DNA of 64,000 bases from Akkermansiaceae bacterium (GTDB taxonomy: Bacteria > Verrucomicrobiota > Verrucomicrobiia > Verrucomicrobiales > Akkermansiaceae): the NCBI GenBank assembly GCA_018402445.1, contig JAGYIT010000005.1, forward strand, positions 1 through 64,000. The letters are read 5' to 3'. Positions 8,208 through 17,411 of the stretch are shown here, in pieces. The position numbers and the translations under genes are program-made. Within the stretch, counting starts at the first letter, position 1, and each line of letters starts with the position of its first letter. Below the pieces are notes generated by a model. It made no database searches, had not been told where the DNA came from, and saw only the letters and a program-made list of their open reading frames with translations.

Positions 8208-9614
8208 TCAACGTTTCTCAATCGCCACGATCGTCACATCGTCCATCTGCGGTCCCTCGCCGGTGAAGGATCTCACCTCATCCTGCACCTGCCTCACCAC
8301 CGCCTCCGCACCGAGCCGCGCCGCCTCGCGAAAGGTGGCGGAGAGCCTTTCGAGACCGAACTCCTCCTCGACCCCGTTGAGCGCCTCTTTGACACCGTCG
8401 GTGAAAAGCAGCACGCAATCGCCGGAGGCCAGCGTGATACGCTCGTCGGCGGTGACACGCTCGAAGACATTCCCCGAGTCGATGCCGAGCGCCAGCCCCT
8501 TCGGCTTGGAAAGCTCCACCTCCCCGCTCGCCATGCGGAAAATGAGCGCAGGTTCGTGCCCCGCGCGGGCGAACAGGAGCGAGCCGTCGGCGGGATCGAG
8601 GACGCCGTAGATCATGCTGATGAACATGTCCTCGCGGATATCGGGGAAAAGGTAGCGGTTCACCGCCGAGAGCACCGCGGAAGGCGAGGCATTGGCCAGC
8701 GAGACGGCGCGCAACAGACTGCGGCACATCGCCATCAGCAACCCGGCGGCAACCCCTTTGCCGGAAACATCCGCGACCACCACACCCAGCTTCCCGTCAG
8801 GCAGCTCGATGTAATCGTAGTAGTCGCCGCTGATGATTCTCGCAGGCAGGTTCGTGCCGTTCACTCGGAATCCCGTGACCACCGGATCCTCCTGCGGCAG
8901 CAGCACCCGCTGCACCTCACGGGCGTTCTTCAGCTCACCTTCGATCTCCTTTTTCTCGTTCGCCTCGCGGTGCACGCGGGCGTTGCCGATCGCGAAGGAC
9001 GATTGCTCAGCGACGGAGCGGAACACGGCGAAATCATTGTCCGTAAACGACTCACCACCAGGCCTCCGCGCCACTGCCAGCACCCCGATGTCCTTGCCCG
9101 CGTATCGCAGCGGCGAAACCATCACCGACAGACCGTCCTCCGGCTCTTGCACGCGGATCGCCTCCGGCATCGAGAACCCTTTCCCGATTAAACCATCCCC
9201 CACCGCCACCCGCGCCAAGCGCAGGTGACTCTCCAGCGCACGCGGATCGGTGCGCGCCTTTTCCAAGACCTGCACAGGCACCTCCACCAGTGGAGGGCAA
9301 TCTTCCGAAACGTAAGCAGGATTGAGAAATCCCGTTTCATGAGATTCCTGATAGATCGCCCCGCCGCTGGCACCGACCACTTTCAGCACCCCTTCCACGA
9401 TCATTCGCGACAGAGCCGCATCGCTCGGCTCACGCCCGATCACCAGCCCGAGATCGTGCAGAAAGCTAAACATCCGCTCCTCCTCCCCTGCCATCTCGCG
9501 GAACTGGCGGCGCATGCGTTTTGCCCGACGCCGATGGTTGATGAGTGCGATCAGCAAAGACAGTGCGACAATCAGGGGAATCCCAGTCATCAATGCGGTG
9601 GTGAGTTCGTTCAT
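8208..9614 (-). CDS. Membrane PP2C (SpoIIE/RsbU-type) serine phosphatase with GAF domain
   Basis: 468 residues. An N-terminal transmembrane segment (about residues 8-26) is followed by a basic stretch (NHRRRAKRMRRQ), a GAF-like sensor domain (~50-220, with GDGLIGKGFSM and GVLAVARRPGGESF), and a SpoIIE/PP2C domain (~245-468). Metal-binding motifs are present: SGDYYDYIELPDGKLG, VADVSGKGVAAGLLMA, ARAGHEPALI, LLFTDGVKEA and PQMDDVTIVAI. Such proteins dephosphorylate STAS anti-anti-sigma factors in partner-switching systems. The STAS gene lies directly upstream, 6 bases from this start, which supports that pairing. Confidence 0.92.
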   Translation of the reverse strand: MNELTTALMTGIPLIVALSLLIALINHRRRAKRMRRQFREMAGEEERMFSFLHDLGLVIGREPSDAALSRMIVEGVLKVVGASGGAIYQESHETGFLNPAYVSEDCPPLVEVPVQVLEKARTDPRALESHLRLARVAVGDGLIGKGFSMPEAIRVQEPEDGLSVMVSPLRYAGKDIGVLAVARRPGGESFTDNDFAVFRSVAEQSSFAIGNARVHREANEKKEIEGELKNAREVQRVLLPQEDPVVTGFRVNGTNLPARIISGDYYDYIELPDGKLGVVVADVSGKGVAAGLLMAMCRSLLRAVSLANASPSAVLSAVNRYLFPDIREDMFISMIYGVLDPADGSLLFARAGHEPALIFRMASGEVELSKPKGLALGIDSGNVFERVTADERITLASGDCVLLFTDGVKEALNGVEEEFGLERLSATFREAARLGAEAVVRQVQDEVRSFTGEGPQMDDVTIVAIEKR

Positions 9615-9620
9615 ACCGCT

Positions 9621-10151
9621 TCAGCTGTAGGTCTGCGCTTTTCTTGCGAGCTCCTCCCCAAGGAAATCGACTACACCGGAAAACTTCTGCCGGTTCTCAT
9701 CGTTCGCGTCGGAAAGGATTTCATGAGCTTCCAGAATATGCCGGGTGTGGAGCACCGTGCCCGCCTTAAGTCCAGCGACCTTCAGCTTGAGCAGGTCACG
9801 CGCCTTATCTTCCACGCCCTTCCAGACCGCCTCTCCGGGATTGATCGTCATCAGGAAATCCAATCCCAGATCCTCCAGCGAGTGCCGGCTTTTCTCATCC
9901 GCTCCCACCACCTGCAGCGCGCCGCTTTTTTCCGTAAGCCGGTTCGCCAGCCCCGCGAGAGTCCCCATGAAAGTGGAATCCATCCCCGTGCACGCCTCCA
10001 GATCCACCACCAAGCAAAGTTCCCCGCGTTTGATCCGGGATTCGCCGAACTCCTTGACGGCGGGGCTGTTCAGGAACGACCCCTTGCCTTCGCAGCGAAT
10101 CCAACTGAAACCCTCAAACTTACCTACTTTGATTGGACAAGCGTTAGCCAC
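9621..10151 (-). CDS. STAS-domain (anti-anti-sigma-like) protein
   Basis: The recognisable protein starts at a GTG at 10151 (PIKVGKFEGFSWIRCEGKGS); an in-frame TTG at 10217 would add 22 residues of low-complexity sequence. A STAS fold is indicated by LCLVVDLEACTGMDSTFMGT, where the serine after MD is the usual phosphorylation site, followed by TLAGLANRLTEKSGALQVVG. A C-terminal extension of ~70 residues is present (AHEILSDANDENRQ). It sits just upstream of the PP2C phosphatase, which probably dephosphorylates that serine. The anti-sigma kinase partner is not in this window. Confidence 0.82.
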   Translation of the reverse strand: MANACPIKVGKFEGFSWIRCEGKGSFLNSPAVKEFGESRIKRGELCLVVDLEACTGMDSTFMGTLAGLANRLTEKSGALQVVGADEKSRHSLEDLGLDFLMTINPGEAVWKGVEDKARDLLKLKVAGLKAGTVLHTRHILEAHEILSDANDENRQKFSGVVDFLGEELARKAQTYS

Positions 10152-10281
10152 TGATAATGAGCCGCGGTTCGACAAACGACTGGGTTGAAAACTACCGTCG
10201 CTACTTGGAGCGGTCAACCTCCATCGGGAGCGCGACCATTATCTCCTGTCCTTATGCCCCCCCATCGCGAAAATCCGTTCC

Positions 10282-11070
10282 ATGAAATCCCGCTACATCA
10301 TCCTCATCCCCATCATCCTGCTCGCTCTGCTGATTCCTCTTGCTCTCGTCCGCAACGAAGCCGGCAAGCTCCCGGAAGCCCTACCCGCCGTATCACCAGT
10401 CGCGGAAATTCCCGCCTACACCACCGCAACCCCATCCCCGGATGGCATCGGCAAAATCTTCATGGGCCGCGAGATCTCCCATGTCATGGGGCACCAAGGC
10501 CTCCGCTGGCTGGAGCGCGACGAACGCGAACTAGAGGAAGCCCCCTCCCGCGCCATCGCCCTTCTCGATCTCGCGCCGGACGCCGTGATCGCCGACATCG
10601 GCGCAGGTTCCGGCTATTATTCCTTCCGCATCGCCCCGCTCGTCCCGCGCGGAAAAGTTATCGCCGTGGACATCCAGCAGGAAATGCTCGATTTCCTCAA
10701 AGCCGAATCCGCCCACCGCGAGGTTACCAACGTCAAGCCCCACCTCGGAGCCATCGATGACATCAAGCTCCCGCCCGACACCCTCGACGCCGCCCTCATG
10801 GTCGATTCCTACCACGAGTTCTCTCACCCCATCGAGATGCTCACCTCCCTCCACAAAGCCCTCAAGCCCGGCGGAAAAATCTACCTTCTCGAATACCGCG
10901 CCGAAGACCCCCGCGTCCCCATCAAGCCCCTCCACAAGATGTCCGAAGCCCAGGCGCGCAAGGAATTCAAAGCCCTCGGCTTCACCTTCGTGGAAAACAA
11001 GCCCGGCCTGCCGTGGCAGCACTTTCTGGTTTTCGAGAAATCTCAAAATTCAAATTTCAACTCACAATGA
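10282..11070 (+). CDS. Exported or membrane-anchored SAM-dependent methyltransferase
   Basis: 262 residues. A strongly hydrophobic start (YIILIPIILLALLIPLALV) acts as signal or anchor. The body is a class I methyltransferase: motif I VIADIGAGSGYYSF, then VIAVDIQQEMLDFL, acidic LDAALMVDSYHEF, and LKPGGKIYLLEY. It resembles the MraW/UbiE-like periplasmic methyltransferases common in Planctomycetes and Verrucomicrobia whose substrates are unknown. The last ten residues (SQNSNFNSQ) come from an AT-rich dispersed repeat that runs into the gene and are probably not part of the ancestral protein. Confidence 0.85.
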   Translation: MKSRYIILIPIILLALLIPLALVRNEAGKLPEALPAVSPVAEIPAYTTATPSPDGIGKIFMGREISHVMGHQGLRWLERDERELEEAPSRAIALLDLAPDAVIADIGAGSGYYSFRIAPLVPRGKVIAVDIQQEMLDFLKAESAHREVTNVKPHLGAIDDIKLPPDTLDAALMVDSYHEFSHPIEMLTSLHKALKPGGKIYLLEYRAEDPRVPIKPLHKMSEAQARKEFKALGFTFVENKPGLPWQHFLVFEKSQNSNFNSQ

Positions 11071-11209
11071 AGAGAAAGACTTGGCGAACTTATCTTGCTT
11101 GGCGGTTCAAGCTTCCCAAAACCCAAGTCTTCCACCTTGTCACAAAATCCGGCACCCTCTTTCGGGACATCTTCCTTGAAGTTTGAATTTTGAAAGTTGA
11201 AAGTTGAAG
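11041..11209. repeat. AT-rich dispersed repeat, inverted pair between two genes
   Basis: TCAAAATTCAAATTTCAACT at 11042-11061 and its inverse, TTTGAATTTTGAAAGTTGAA at 11181-11200, bracket about 120 bases of more ordinary sequence between the methyltransferase and rlmI-like genes. Similar strings occur at 13621, 25031, 32151, 49946 and 53004-53097. The left copy supplies the C-terminal codons of the methyltransferase; the right copy ends at the start codon of the next gene. Confidence 0.75.
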
Positions 11210-11210
11210 A

Positions 11211-12374
11211 ATGCCCGGTCTCATCATCGCCCCACGCGCCCGAATCTTCCACGGCCACGAGTGGGTTTACGCCACCGAAATCAAGAAATCCTTCGGCAAC
11301 CCGCAGCCGGGGGATGTGATCACGCTCAAGGATTTCCGCGACCGCCCACTCGGCTCTGCGATCTACAATCCCGCCTCGCAGATCGTCGCCCGCCGCTTTT
11401 CCCGCCGCCGCCAGGATCTCGACCTCGATTTCTTCATCCGCCGCATCCGCCAGTCGATCAATCTCCGCTCCGAAACCGAAGGCCTCGATGAAACGCTGTG
11501 CCGCATCGTCTGGTCGGAGTCCGATGGCATTCCCGGCCTCATCGTCGATCGCTACGGCGATCACCTCTGCGTCCAGACCACCACCCTTGCGATGGACATG
11601 CGGATCGATCTCATCCGCGACGCACTCATCGAAATCCTCGCCCCGAAATCCATCGTCCTCCGCAACGACTCGCCCTCCCGCAAGGCCGAGGGCATGGAGC
11701 AATCCATTTCACTGATCCACGGCGAAAACCCCGGCACTTTCACTGTCGTTGCCAACGGCCTGTCCTACGAAATCGACCTCATCGACGGCCAGAAAACCGG
11801 ACTCTACCTCGACCAGCTCCAGGCGCACATGGAGGTCGCGAAGATGTCCAAAGGCCTCCGCGTCCTCGATTGCTTCACGAACCAGGGCGGATTCGCCCTC
11901 GCCTGCGCGAAAGCCGGTGCCACCAAGGTCACCGCCGTGGATATTTCCGCTTCTGCCTGTGCCGCCGCCCGTAAAAACACCGAATTGAATGGACTCGAAA
12001 TCGAGGTCATCGAGGCAAACGTCTTCGATTTTCTGAAATCCGCCCAACCGGAATACGACCTCATCATCCTCGATCCGCCGAGCTTCACGAAAAACAAGAA
12101 AACCCTCATGGACGCCATGCGCGGCTACAAGGAGATCCACCTCCGCTCGCTCAAGCTCCTCGAAAAGGGCGGCCTCCTCTCCACCTTCTGCTGCTCCCAC
12201 CACGCCTCCCGCGAGCTTTTCCTCGAAAACCTCGCCGACGCCTCCGTGGACGCCAAGAAATCCCTCCGTCTCCTCGCCGAGCACCACCAGAGCCCCGACC
12301 ACCCCGTCCTCATCACCCTCCCGGAAACGTCTTACCTGAAAGGCTTCACCTGCCAGGTGATCGCGACAAGGTGA
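11211..12374 (+). CDS. RlmI/RlmK-like 23S rRNA cytosine methyltransferase
   Basis: 387 residues with the domain order of the RlmI family: an N-terminal PUA-like domain (RARIFHGHEWVYATEI, GSAIYNPASQIVARRFS), a middle segment with RIVWSESDGIPGLIVDRYGD, and a C-terminal Rossmann methyltransferase domain. Motifs: GLYLDQLQAH, VLDCFTNQGGFALACAKAGA for SAM binding, and the DPPSF motif in LIILDPPSFTKNKK. Family members make m5C in 23S rRNA; the exact position cannot be told from sequence. It starts directly after an AT-rich repeat. Confidence 0.9.
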   Translation: MPGLIIAPRARIFHGHEWVYATEIKKSFGNPQPGDVITLKDFRDRPLGSAIYNPASQIVARRFSRRRQDLDLDFFIRRIRQSINLRSETEGLDETLCRIVWSESDGIPGLIVDRYGDHLCVQTTTLAMDMRIDLIRDALIEILAPKSIVLRNDSPSRKAEGMEQSISLIHGENPGTFTVVANGLSYEIDLIDGQKTGLYLDQLQAHMEVAKMSKGLRVLDCFTNQGGFALACAKAGATKVTAVDISASACAAARKNTELNGLEIEVIEANVFDFLKSAQPEYDLIILDPPSFTKNKKTLMDAMRGYKEIHLRSLKLLEKGGLLSTFCCSHHASRELFLENLADASVDAKKSLRLLAEHHQSPDHPVLITLPETSYLKGFTCQVIATR

Positions 12375-12427
12375 GTCGAAAAATTTAGTGTTCCCTCCCC
12401 GGCGGTCGGTACATACCCTCCCGCCCC

Positions 12428-13575
12428 GTGCCCACCACCGCCATCCTTGCCCTCGAAGACGGACGCTGCTTTTCCGGAATTTCCTACGGAGCCAGCGGAA
12501 CCACCACCGGAGAAATCTGTTTCAACACCTCGATGACCGGCTATCAGGAGGTCATCACCGATCCCTCCTACCGCGGGCAGATCGTCGCGATGACCTACCC
12601 GATGATCGGAAACTATGGGGTCAACCCTGAGGACAACGAATCCGCCGGCCCCCACATTCGCGCCTTCGTGATTGGAGAGCTCTGCGAGATCCCCTCGAAC
12701 TACCGCTCCACGGAAAGCCTTTCTTCCTATTTGGAACGCCACAACATCCTCGGCATCGAGGGCATCGATACCCGCGCGCTCACCAAGCACCTCCGCTCGC
12801 TCGGAGCGATGCGCGCCTGTGTCACCACCGAGCTTTCCGAAGCGGAGGCTGTCGAGGCCGCGAAAATTCCGCCCCGATGGAAGGCTCCGATTTCGTCAAG
12901 GAAGTCACCACCAAGGAGACCTACACCTGGACGGAGGAATCGCGGAAATGGACTTTGCCCAACGCTTCCATCGGCGAGACCGAGACCTACCAGGAACTCC
13001 CGCCCGCGAAGCACAAGGTCGTCGCTATTGATCTCGGCCTGAAATACAACCAGCTCCGCATGTTGCGGCAGGCCGGCTTCGAGGTCGAGGTCGTCCCGGC
13101 CACCACCACCGCCGCCGAGATCCTCGCGATGAAGCCCGACGGCCTTTTCCTCACCAACGGCCCCGGCGATCCCGCCGCCCTCGGTTACATCCATAAGGAG
13201 ATCCGCGAACTGATCACCCAGCTCCCCACCTTCGGCATTTGCCTCGGCAACCAGCTCCTCGCCCACGCCTACGGCGGCAAGACCTTCAAGCTCAAGTTCG
13301 GCCACCGCGGCGGCAACCAGCCCGTCAAGGATCTCCGCACCGGGAAAATCACCATCACCTCCCAGAACCACGGCTTCGCCGTCGATCCCGACTCGCTGCC
13401 CAACGACATCGAGGTCACCCACATCAACCTCAACGACAACACCGTCGAAGGCATGCGCCACAAGACTCTCCCGGTCTTCTCCGTCCAATACCACCCCGAA
13501 GCCGCCCCCGGCCCCAACGACGCCTGCTACTTCTTCGAGGAGTTCGCCGCGCTCATTGAGGCAGGGAAAAGTTAA
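12428..13575 (+). CDS. carA: Carbamoyl-phosphate synthase small chain (frameshifted in this sequence)
   Basis: Glutaminase subunit that delivers ammonia to CarB for arginine and pyrimidine synthesis. Start is GTG 12428 ([16 protein letters not shown]). The N-terminal domain shows [20 protein letters not shown] and [10 protein letters not shown], and [15 protein letters not shown]. At about 12862-12876 the frame breaks within AAKI; the next frame carries [18 protein letters not shown] and then the class I amidotransferase domain with [16 protein letters not shown] (nucleophile Cys) and [12 protein letters not shown] (His-Glu). One added base gives a normal ~383-residue protein, so I suspect a sequence error. 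carB is not adjacent. Confidence 0.92.
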
Positions 13576-13650
13576 AAGTTATTGGTTAGAAGTTATTAGG
13601 GAAACGCATCCTAATCTTCCTTGAGAGTTGAATTTTGGAATTTGAATTTT
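13567..13650. repeat. AT-rich dispersed spacer between carA and purA
   Basis: Begins right at the carA stop with AAAAGTTAAAAGTTATTGG and ends at the purA start codon with GAATTTTGGAATTTGAATTTT. It belongs to the same AT-rich spacer family seen at 11041-11209 and elsewhere. No terminator-like hairpin is seen, so carA and purA could be co-transcribed. Confidence 0.6.
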
Positions 13651-14918
13651 ATGAACACAGTTATCACCGGCCTTCAATGGGGCGACGAAGGCAAAGGCAA
13701 GATCGTTGACTATCTCACAGAGAGCGCCGACGTGGTCATCCGCGGCCAGGGCGGCAACAACGCCGGCCACACGGTCATTGCCAAGGGCGTGAAATACGTC
13801 CTCCACCTCCTCCCCTCCGGCATCCTCTGGGATGACAAGGTCAATGTCATAGGCAACGGCGTCGTCGTCGATCCCATCGGCCTCTGCATCGAGATCGAGC
13901 GCATCGAGGGACAGGGGATCGCCATCGGGCCGGAGAAACTCCTCATCTCCGACCGCGCCCACGTGGTGCTACCTTTCCACAAGGAACTCGACGCCGCCCG
14001 CGAAATCTCGCTCGGCGACCAGAAGATCGGCACCACGAAACGCGGCATCGGCCCCGCTTACGCCGATAAAGTGAACCGCTGCGGCCTGCGTATGGCGGAT
14101 CTGTTAGACCGTCCTTTCGCCGAGGCGCAAATCTCCCGCCGCGTCACCGAGGTGAACGAGATTCTCGCAAAATACGACCTCGCCACCTTCACCGCAAAAT
14201 CCGTCATCGAGGAAACCTACACCGCCTTCGAGCGCCTCCGCCCGCACGTCACGAACACGATCCCTGTCCTCCACAAGGCCTGGAAAGCAAAGAAGAACCT
14301 CCTCTTCGAGGGTGCACAGGGCACCTTGCTCGACATCGACTTCGGCACCTATCCCTTCGTCACCTCATCGAACACCACCGCCGGCGGCTCCACCACCGGC
14401 ACGGGCCTGCCGCCGACCGCCATCGAGGCCGTGATCGGCGTCTGCAAGGCCTACACCACCCGCGTCGGCTCCGGCCCCTTCCCCACCGGCGATGAGAGCC
14501 TTTCCGAATACCTCCACAACCTAGGCCGCGAATTCGGCGCCACCACCGGCCGCCCGCGTGGCTGCGGCTGGCTCGATACCGTCTTGCTCCGCTTCGCCTG
14601 CATGGTTAACGGCGTCACCGGCCTCGCCGTCACCAACGTCGATGGCCTCGACGAATACGACGAACTCAAAATTTGCGTAGCCTACGACATCGACGGCACC
14701 CGCCACGAACTTCCCCCGCCGACAGGTCTTTCTGGGATCGCGCCAAGCCCATCTATGAAACCCTTCCCGGCTGGAAACAGGACACCACCTCCTGCATCAG
14801 CTACGCCGACCTCCCGGAAAACGCGAAAGCTTACCTCACCCGCCTCTCCGAACTCTGCGACGCACCCATCGCCTTCGTGGGTGTTGGCCCCGACCGGAAG
14901 CAGACGCTGGCGGTGTAG
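13651..14918 (+). CDS. purA: Adenylosuccinate synthetase (frameshifted in this sequence)
   Basis: Joins IMP and aspartate using GTP in AMP synthesis. ATG 13651 gives MNTVITGLQWGDEGKGKIVD with the conserved nucleotide loop; an upstream in-frame TTG would only add AT-spacer codons. Further motifs: GGNNAGHTVI, KRGIGPAYADKVNR, LLFEGAQGTLLDIDFGTYPF, GPFPTGDE and RPRGCGWLD. At a C-run around 14713-14717 the frame breaks; the following frame continues DRSFWDRAKPIYETLPGW and FVGVGPDRKQTLAV to the stop. One extra C yields ~422 residues, the normal length. Probable sequencing indel. Confidence 0.93.
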
Positions 14919-14924
14919 CGAAAA

Positions 14925-15934
14925 TCAAGGAGCTTTCGCAGGCATGATGGGGCTTTCCCAACCTGCGAGATCCGAGGGTTTCACTTTCTTCACGTGCCCG
15001 CCCATAGAGAAGCGGCTCGGCTGGTAGGGGCCGACGAAGGAGATGTCGAGGTCGGGCTTGATGGCGGCTTCCATGCCGATGGCCCAGAGGGTGCCGTTGA
15101 GGATGAGGCGGCGGTAGTTTTCATCGAGGAAGTCCTGCGAAGCACCCTGGGTGCTGTGGAAGACGCGATGCTTGCCGCCATCCTTCGCGGCGTATTCGCG
15201 AGTCCATGTGGAGGGCATCGGTTCCTTTTTGGATCCGGATCGGAATCCGGCTCCATGGAGACGAGCGGCTGCGAGGTGGTGAGCACCGTGAAGTCTGCGC
15301 CGACCTTTCCCACGTATCCCCCCGCATGGCAGAAGGCGGTTTCGCCCACACCTTGGAGGATCACGTGTCCGCGCATCTCCGGGATGGTTACGATGCGGGT
15401 GCCCTGCTTGTGGTTCGTGCCGTAGTGGCCGACCCATGTATTGCCCAGAATCTGGTGGCCGAAACCGTTCTCGTAACCGGCAACCTTCGACTTGAAATCA
15501 TACTTCGCGTATTTGGAGGAAGCCGGGATCTTGAAAGCATGGGAGGAGGTGCGCAGGCCGACGACAGGGCCGCCGCGCTCCAGGTAGCTTTCGATGTGCG
15601 CCATTTCCTCATCCGGCAGGTTCAAGAAGCGGGCATAGATGAAAAACAGATCCGCGTTCCCCAGCGCGCCCAGCCCTGATAGCTTGGACGAGCCTGCCTC
15701 GATAAAATCTTCCTGATCCACGCCGAAAACGACCGTGCATTTGAAGCCGAGATTCTTGGCGAGGATGCGCGCGAGGGCAGGGCAGGTTTCCTCGGCCCGG
15801 TATTCGTGGTCGCTGGCGAGGAAGACGATGTGCTTTCCGAGGCCGGGGCCGGCATTGCCCTCATAGACGATGGCGGACGAGGGTGTGGCGGTGGCGGCAA
15901 TGGCTGACGCGAATAGCATGGCAGGAATTTTCAT
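14925..15934 (-). CDS. ThuA-like secreted protein (frameshifted in this sequence)
   Basis: Signal peptide MKIPAMLFASAIAATATPSSA, then a ThuA/glutamine-amidotransferase-like fold: KHIVFLASDHEYRAEETCPA, DLFFIYARFLNLPDEEM, IESYLERGGPVVGLRTSSHA, and LGNTWVGHYGTNHKQGTR. The frame breaks at an A-run (T-run 15226-15230 on the plus strand) and continues in the neighbouring frame as KKEPMPSTWTREY, RVFHSTQGASQDFLDENY and SRFSMGGHVKKVKPSDLAGW to a stop at 14925. ThuA-like proteins are abundant in Verrucomicrobia and Planctomycetes near sugar-catabolic genes; their activity is mostly unproven. One restored base gives ~335 residues. Confidence 0.85.
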
Positions 15935-16005
15935 GGTGGTTTTTTTGTAATAGCGAAGCGGGATGCATCCCGGATGGCAGGAATCTAGTTTCCCGCTTCC
16001 TTCTG

Positions 16006-16396
16006 TTAAACACGAACGTAGTCGATTTCGTAGCGCGTAGGAAAGGCCGTTTTCGAGGGAGCGTCTCCGTTATTTCCTCCGATAGCGAGGTTGTTGCCGT
16101 TGTAGAATTCCATCAGGTCGATCTCACCGTTCGCAGGCCAACGACCCTCTTCGCCGAGAAACCAGATCGCGGGTCAAAGACCGGCTTGCTCCTTGATCCG
16201 TGCCCTGATCTCAAATCTACCGTATTGCCAGCTGTGGAGGCCCTGCGTGGTGAGGCAGGCGAAGATGTACTCGATGTTGGCGCGGGCTTTCCTCCAGTCG
16301 GGACTGTCCCGCACGAAATGTGGATTCGGCACCGTTTGCCTGCGACCTGAGATGACAAGAAGGCCATCCTTGCAGAATGCTTTCTCAGGGCGGGAT
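16006..16396 (-). pseudogene. GH16 glycoside hydrolase (laminarinase-like) relic
   Basis: One minus-strand frame from ~16396 to the TAA at 16006 reads as parts of a GH16 enzyme: KDGLLVISGRRQ, NPHFVRDSPDWRKARANIEY, HSWQYGRFEIRARIKEQ, PAIWFLGEEGRWPANG, the catalytic EIDLMEFYNGN, and the closing strand TRYEIDYVRVF. A TGA interrupts the frame where homologues have the first Trp of WPAIW. The N-terminus with signal peptide and most of the jelly roll between the catalytic strand and the last strand are missing. It is therefore a deletion relic of a beta-glucan-degrading enzyme, even though the catalytic ExDxxE is intact. Confidence 0.8.
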
Positions 16397-16469
16397 CTAC
16401 CTAATCCTGTAAGACCTAACCGCGAATGGACGGGAAACCGAACGGCACGGATAGGGAAGGAGAACCCTT

Positions 16470-17381
16470 TCAGCGCTTAGCGGGGCTTCCGCCGAGACGG
16501 CTCATGCCCACGACGACGACCGCGCCGACGAGGGCGAGCAGGCAGGCCCAGAGGAGTGCGGGATCGGCGTCGGGCAGGGCGTTGATCTGGTGGAGGGGGA
16601 CGGATTCGCCCTTGCTGTTGAGGCGGGTGGTGAGGGTTTCCTTCCAGGGCCAGACGGTGCGCAGCGCGCCGGTCATGATGCCGGTGAGGGCGATGAGCGT
16701 TACGCGGCGGCGGTAGTGGAGGAGCCAGCTCACGATGCGGACGAAGGAGAGTATGCCAGTGACAATGCCGGCCCCGAAGACGGCCAGGCTGAGGAAATCC
16801 CGGGAGCTGATGGCATCGAGCACCTGTTCGTATTTCCCGAGTATGACCAGAAGATAGGAGCCGGAAATCCCGGGGAGGATCATGGCGCAGATGGCGATGG
16901 CACCGGAGAGAAATAGGAACGGCAGGGTATCCGGCGTTTTCATGACCGGCAGGCCTACGAGGATGTAGGTGAGGACGGCGGCGATGGCGAAGGCGGCCCA
17001 GTCGCGGGCTTTCCACTGCCATGTCTCGCGGGAGAGGAGGACGATGGAGCCGAGGATAAGACCGAAGAAAAAAGACCATAGCGCGACGGGATGGTGTTGG
17101 AAAAGATAACCGAGAATCCCGGACAGGGAGAAGACCGCGGTGACCAAGCCAAGGCCGAGCGGGATAAAAAAGAGAAAGGGGATTTTTTCCCAGAGCCCCT
17201 TGAAATCGAGGCGGAAGACCATCCGCATGGCTTCGAGGTCGAAGGATTTTATGCCCTCGATCAGGCGTCCGTAGATTCCGCAGATGAAGGCGATCGTGCC
17301 GCCGGAAACTCCCGGTATGAGATCCGCCACTCCCATGAGGAAACCGATGAGCGCGATGCGGAGGTATTGGATGAAGGCCAC
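16470..17381 (-). CDS. popT: DUF368 membrane protein, PopT-type undecaprenyl phosphate translocase
   Basis: 303 residues, polytopic. The DUF368 signature is plain: FLMGVADLIPGVSGGTIAFI near the N-terminus, and the second half repeat ILPGISGSYLLVILGKYEQV. DUF368 proteins (PopT) were shown to help recycle the C55-P lipid carrier across the cytoplasmic membrane. It is the last gene of a minus-strand run with gpsA and plsY, 30 bases after gpsA, placing two lipid-precursor enzymes and a lipid-carrier flippase together. Confidence 0.85.
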   Translation of the reverse strand: MAFIQYLRIALIGFLMGVADLIPGVSGGTIAFICGIYGRLIEGIKSFDLEAMRMVFRLDFKGLWEKIPFLFFIPLGLGLVTAVFSLSGILGYLFQHHPVALWSFFFGLILGSIVLLSRETWQWKARDWAAFAIAAVLTYILVGLPVMKTPDTLPFLFLSGAIAICAMILPGISGSYLLVILGKYEQVLDAISSRDFLSLAVFGAGIVTGILSFVRIVSWLLHYRRRVTLIALTGIMTGALRTVWPWKETLTTRLNSKGESVPLHQINALPDADPALLWACLLALVGAVVVVGMSRLGGSPAKR

Positions 17382-17411
17382 GAGCTGAAGAGGATTTGGG
17401 GGAAACCGAGG

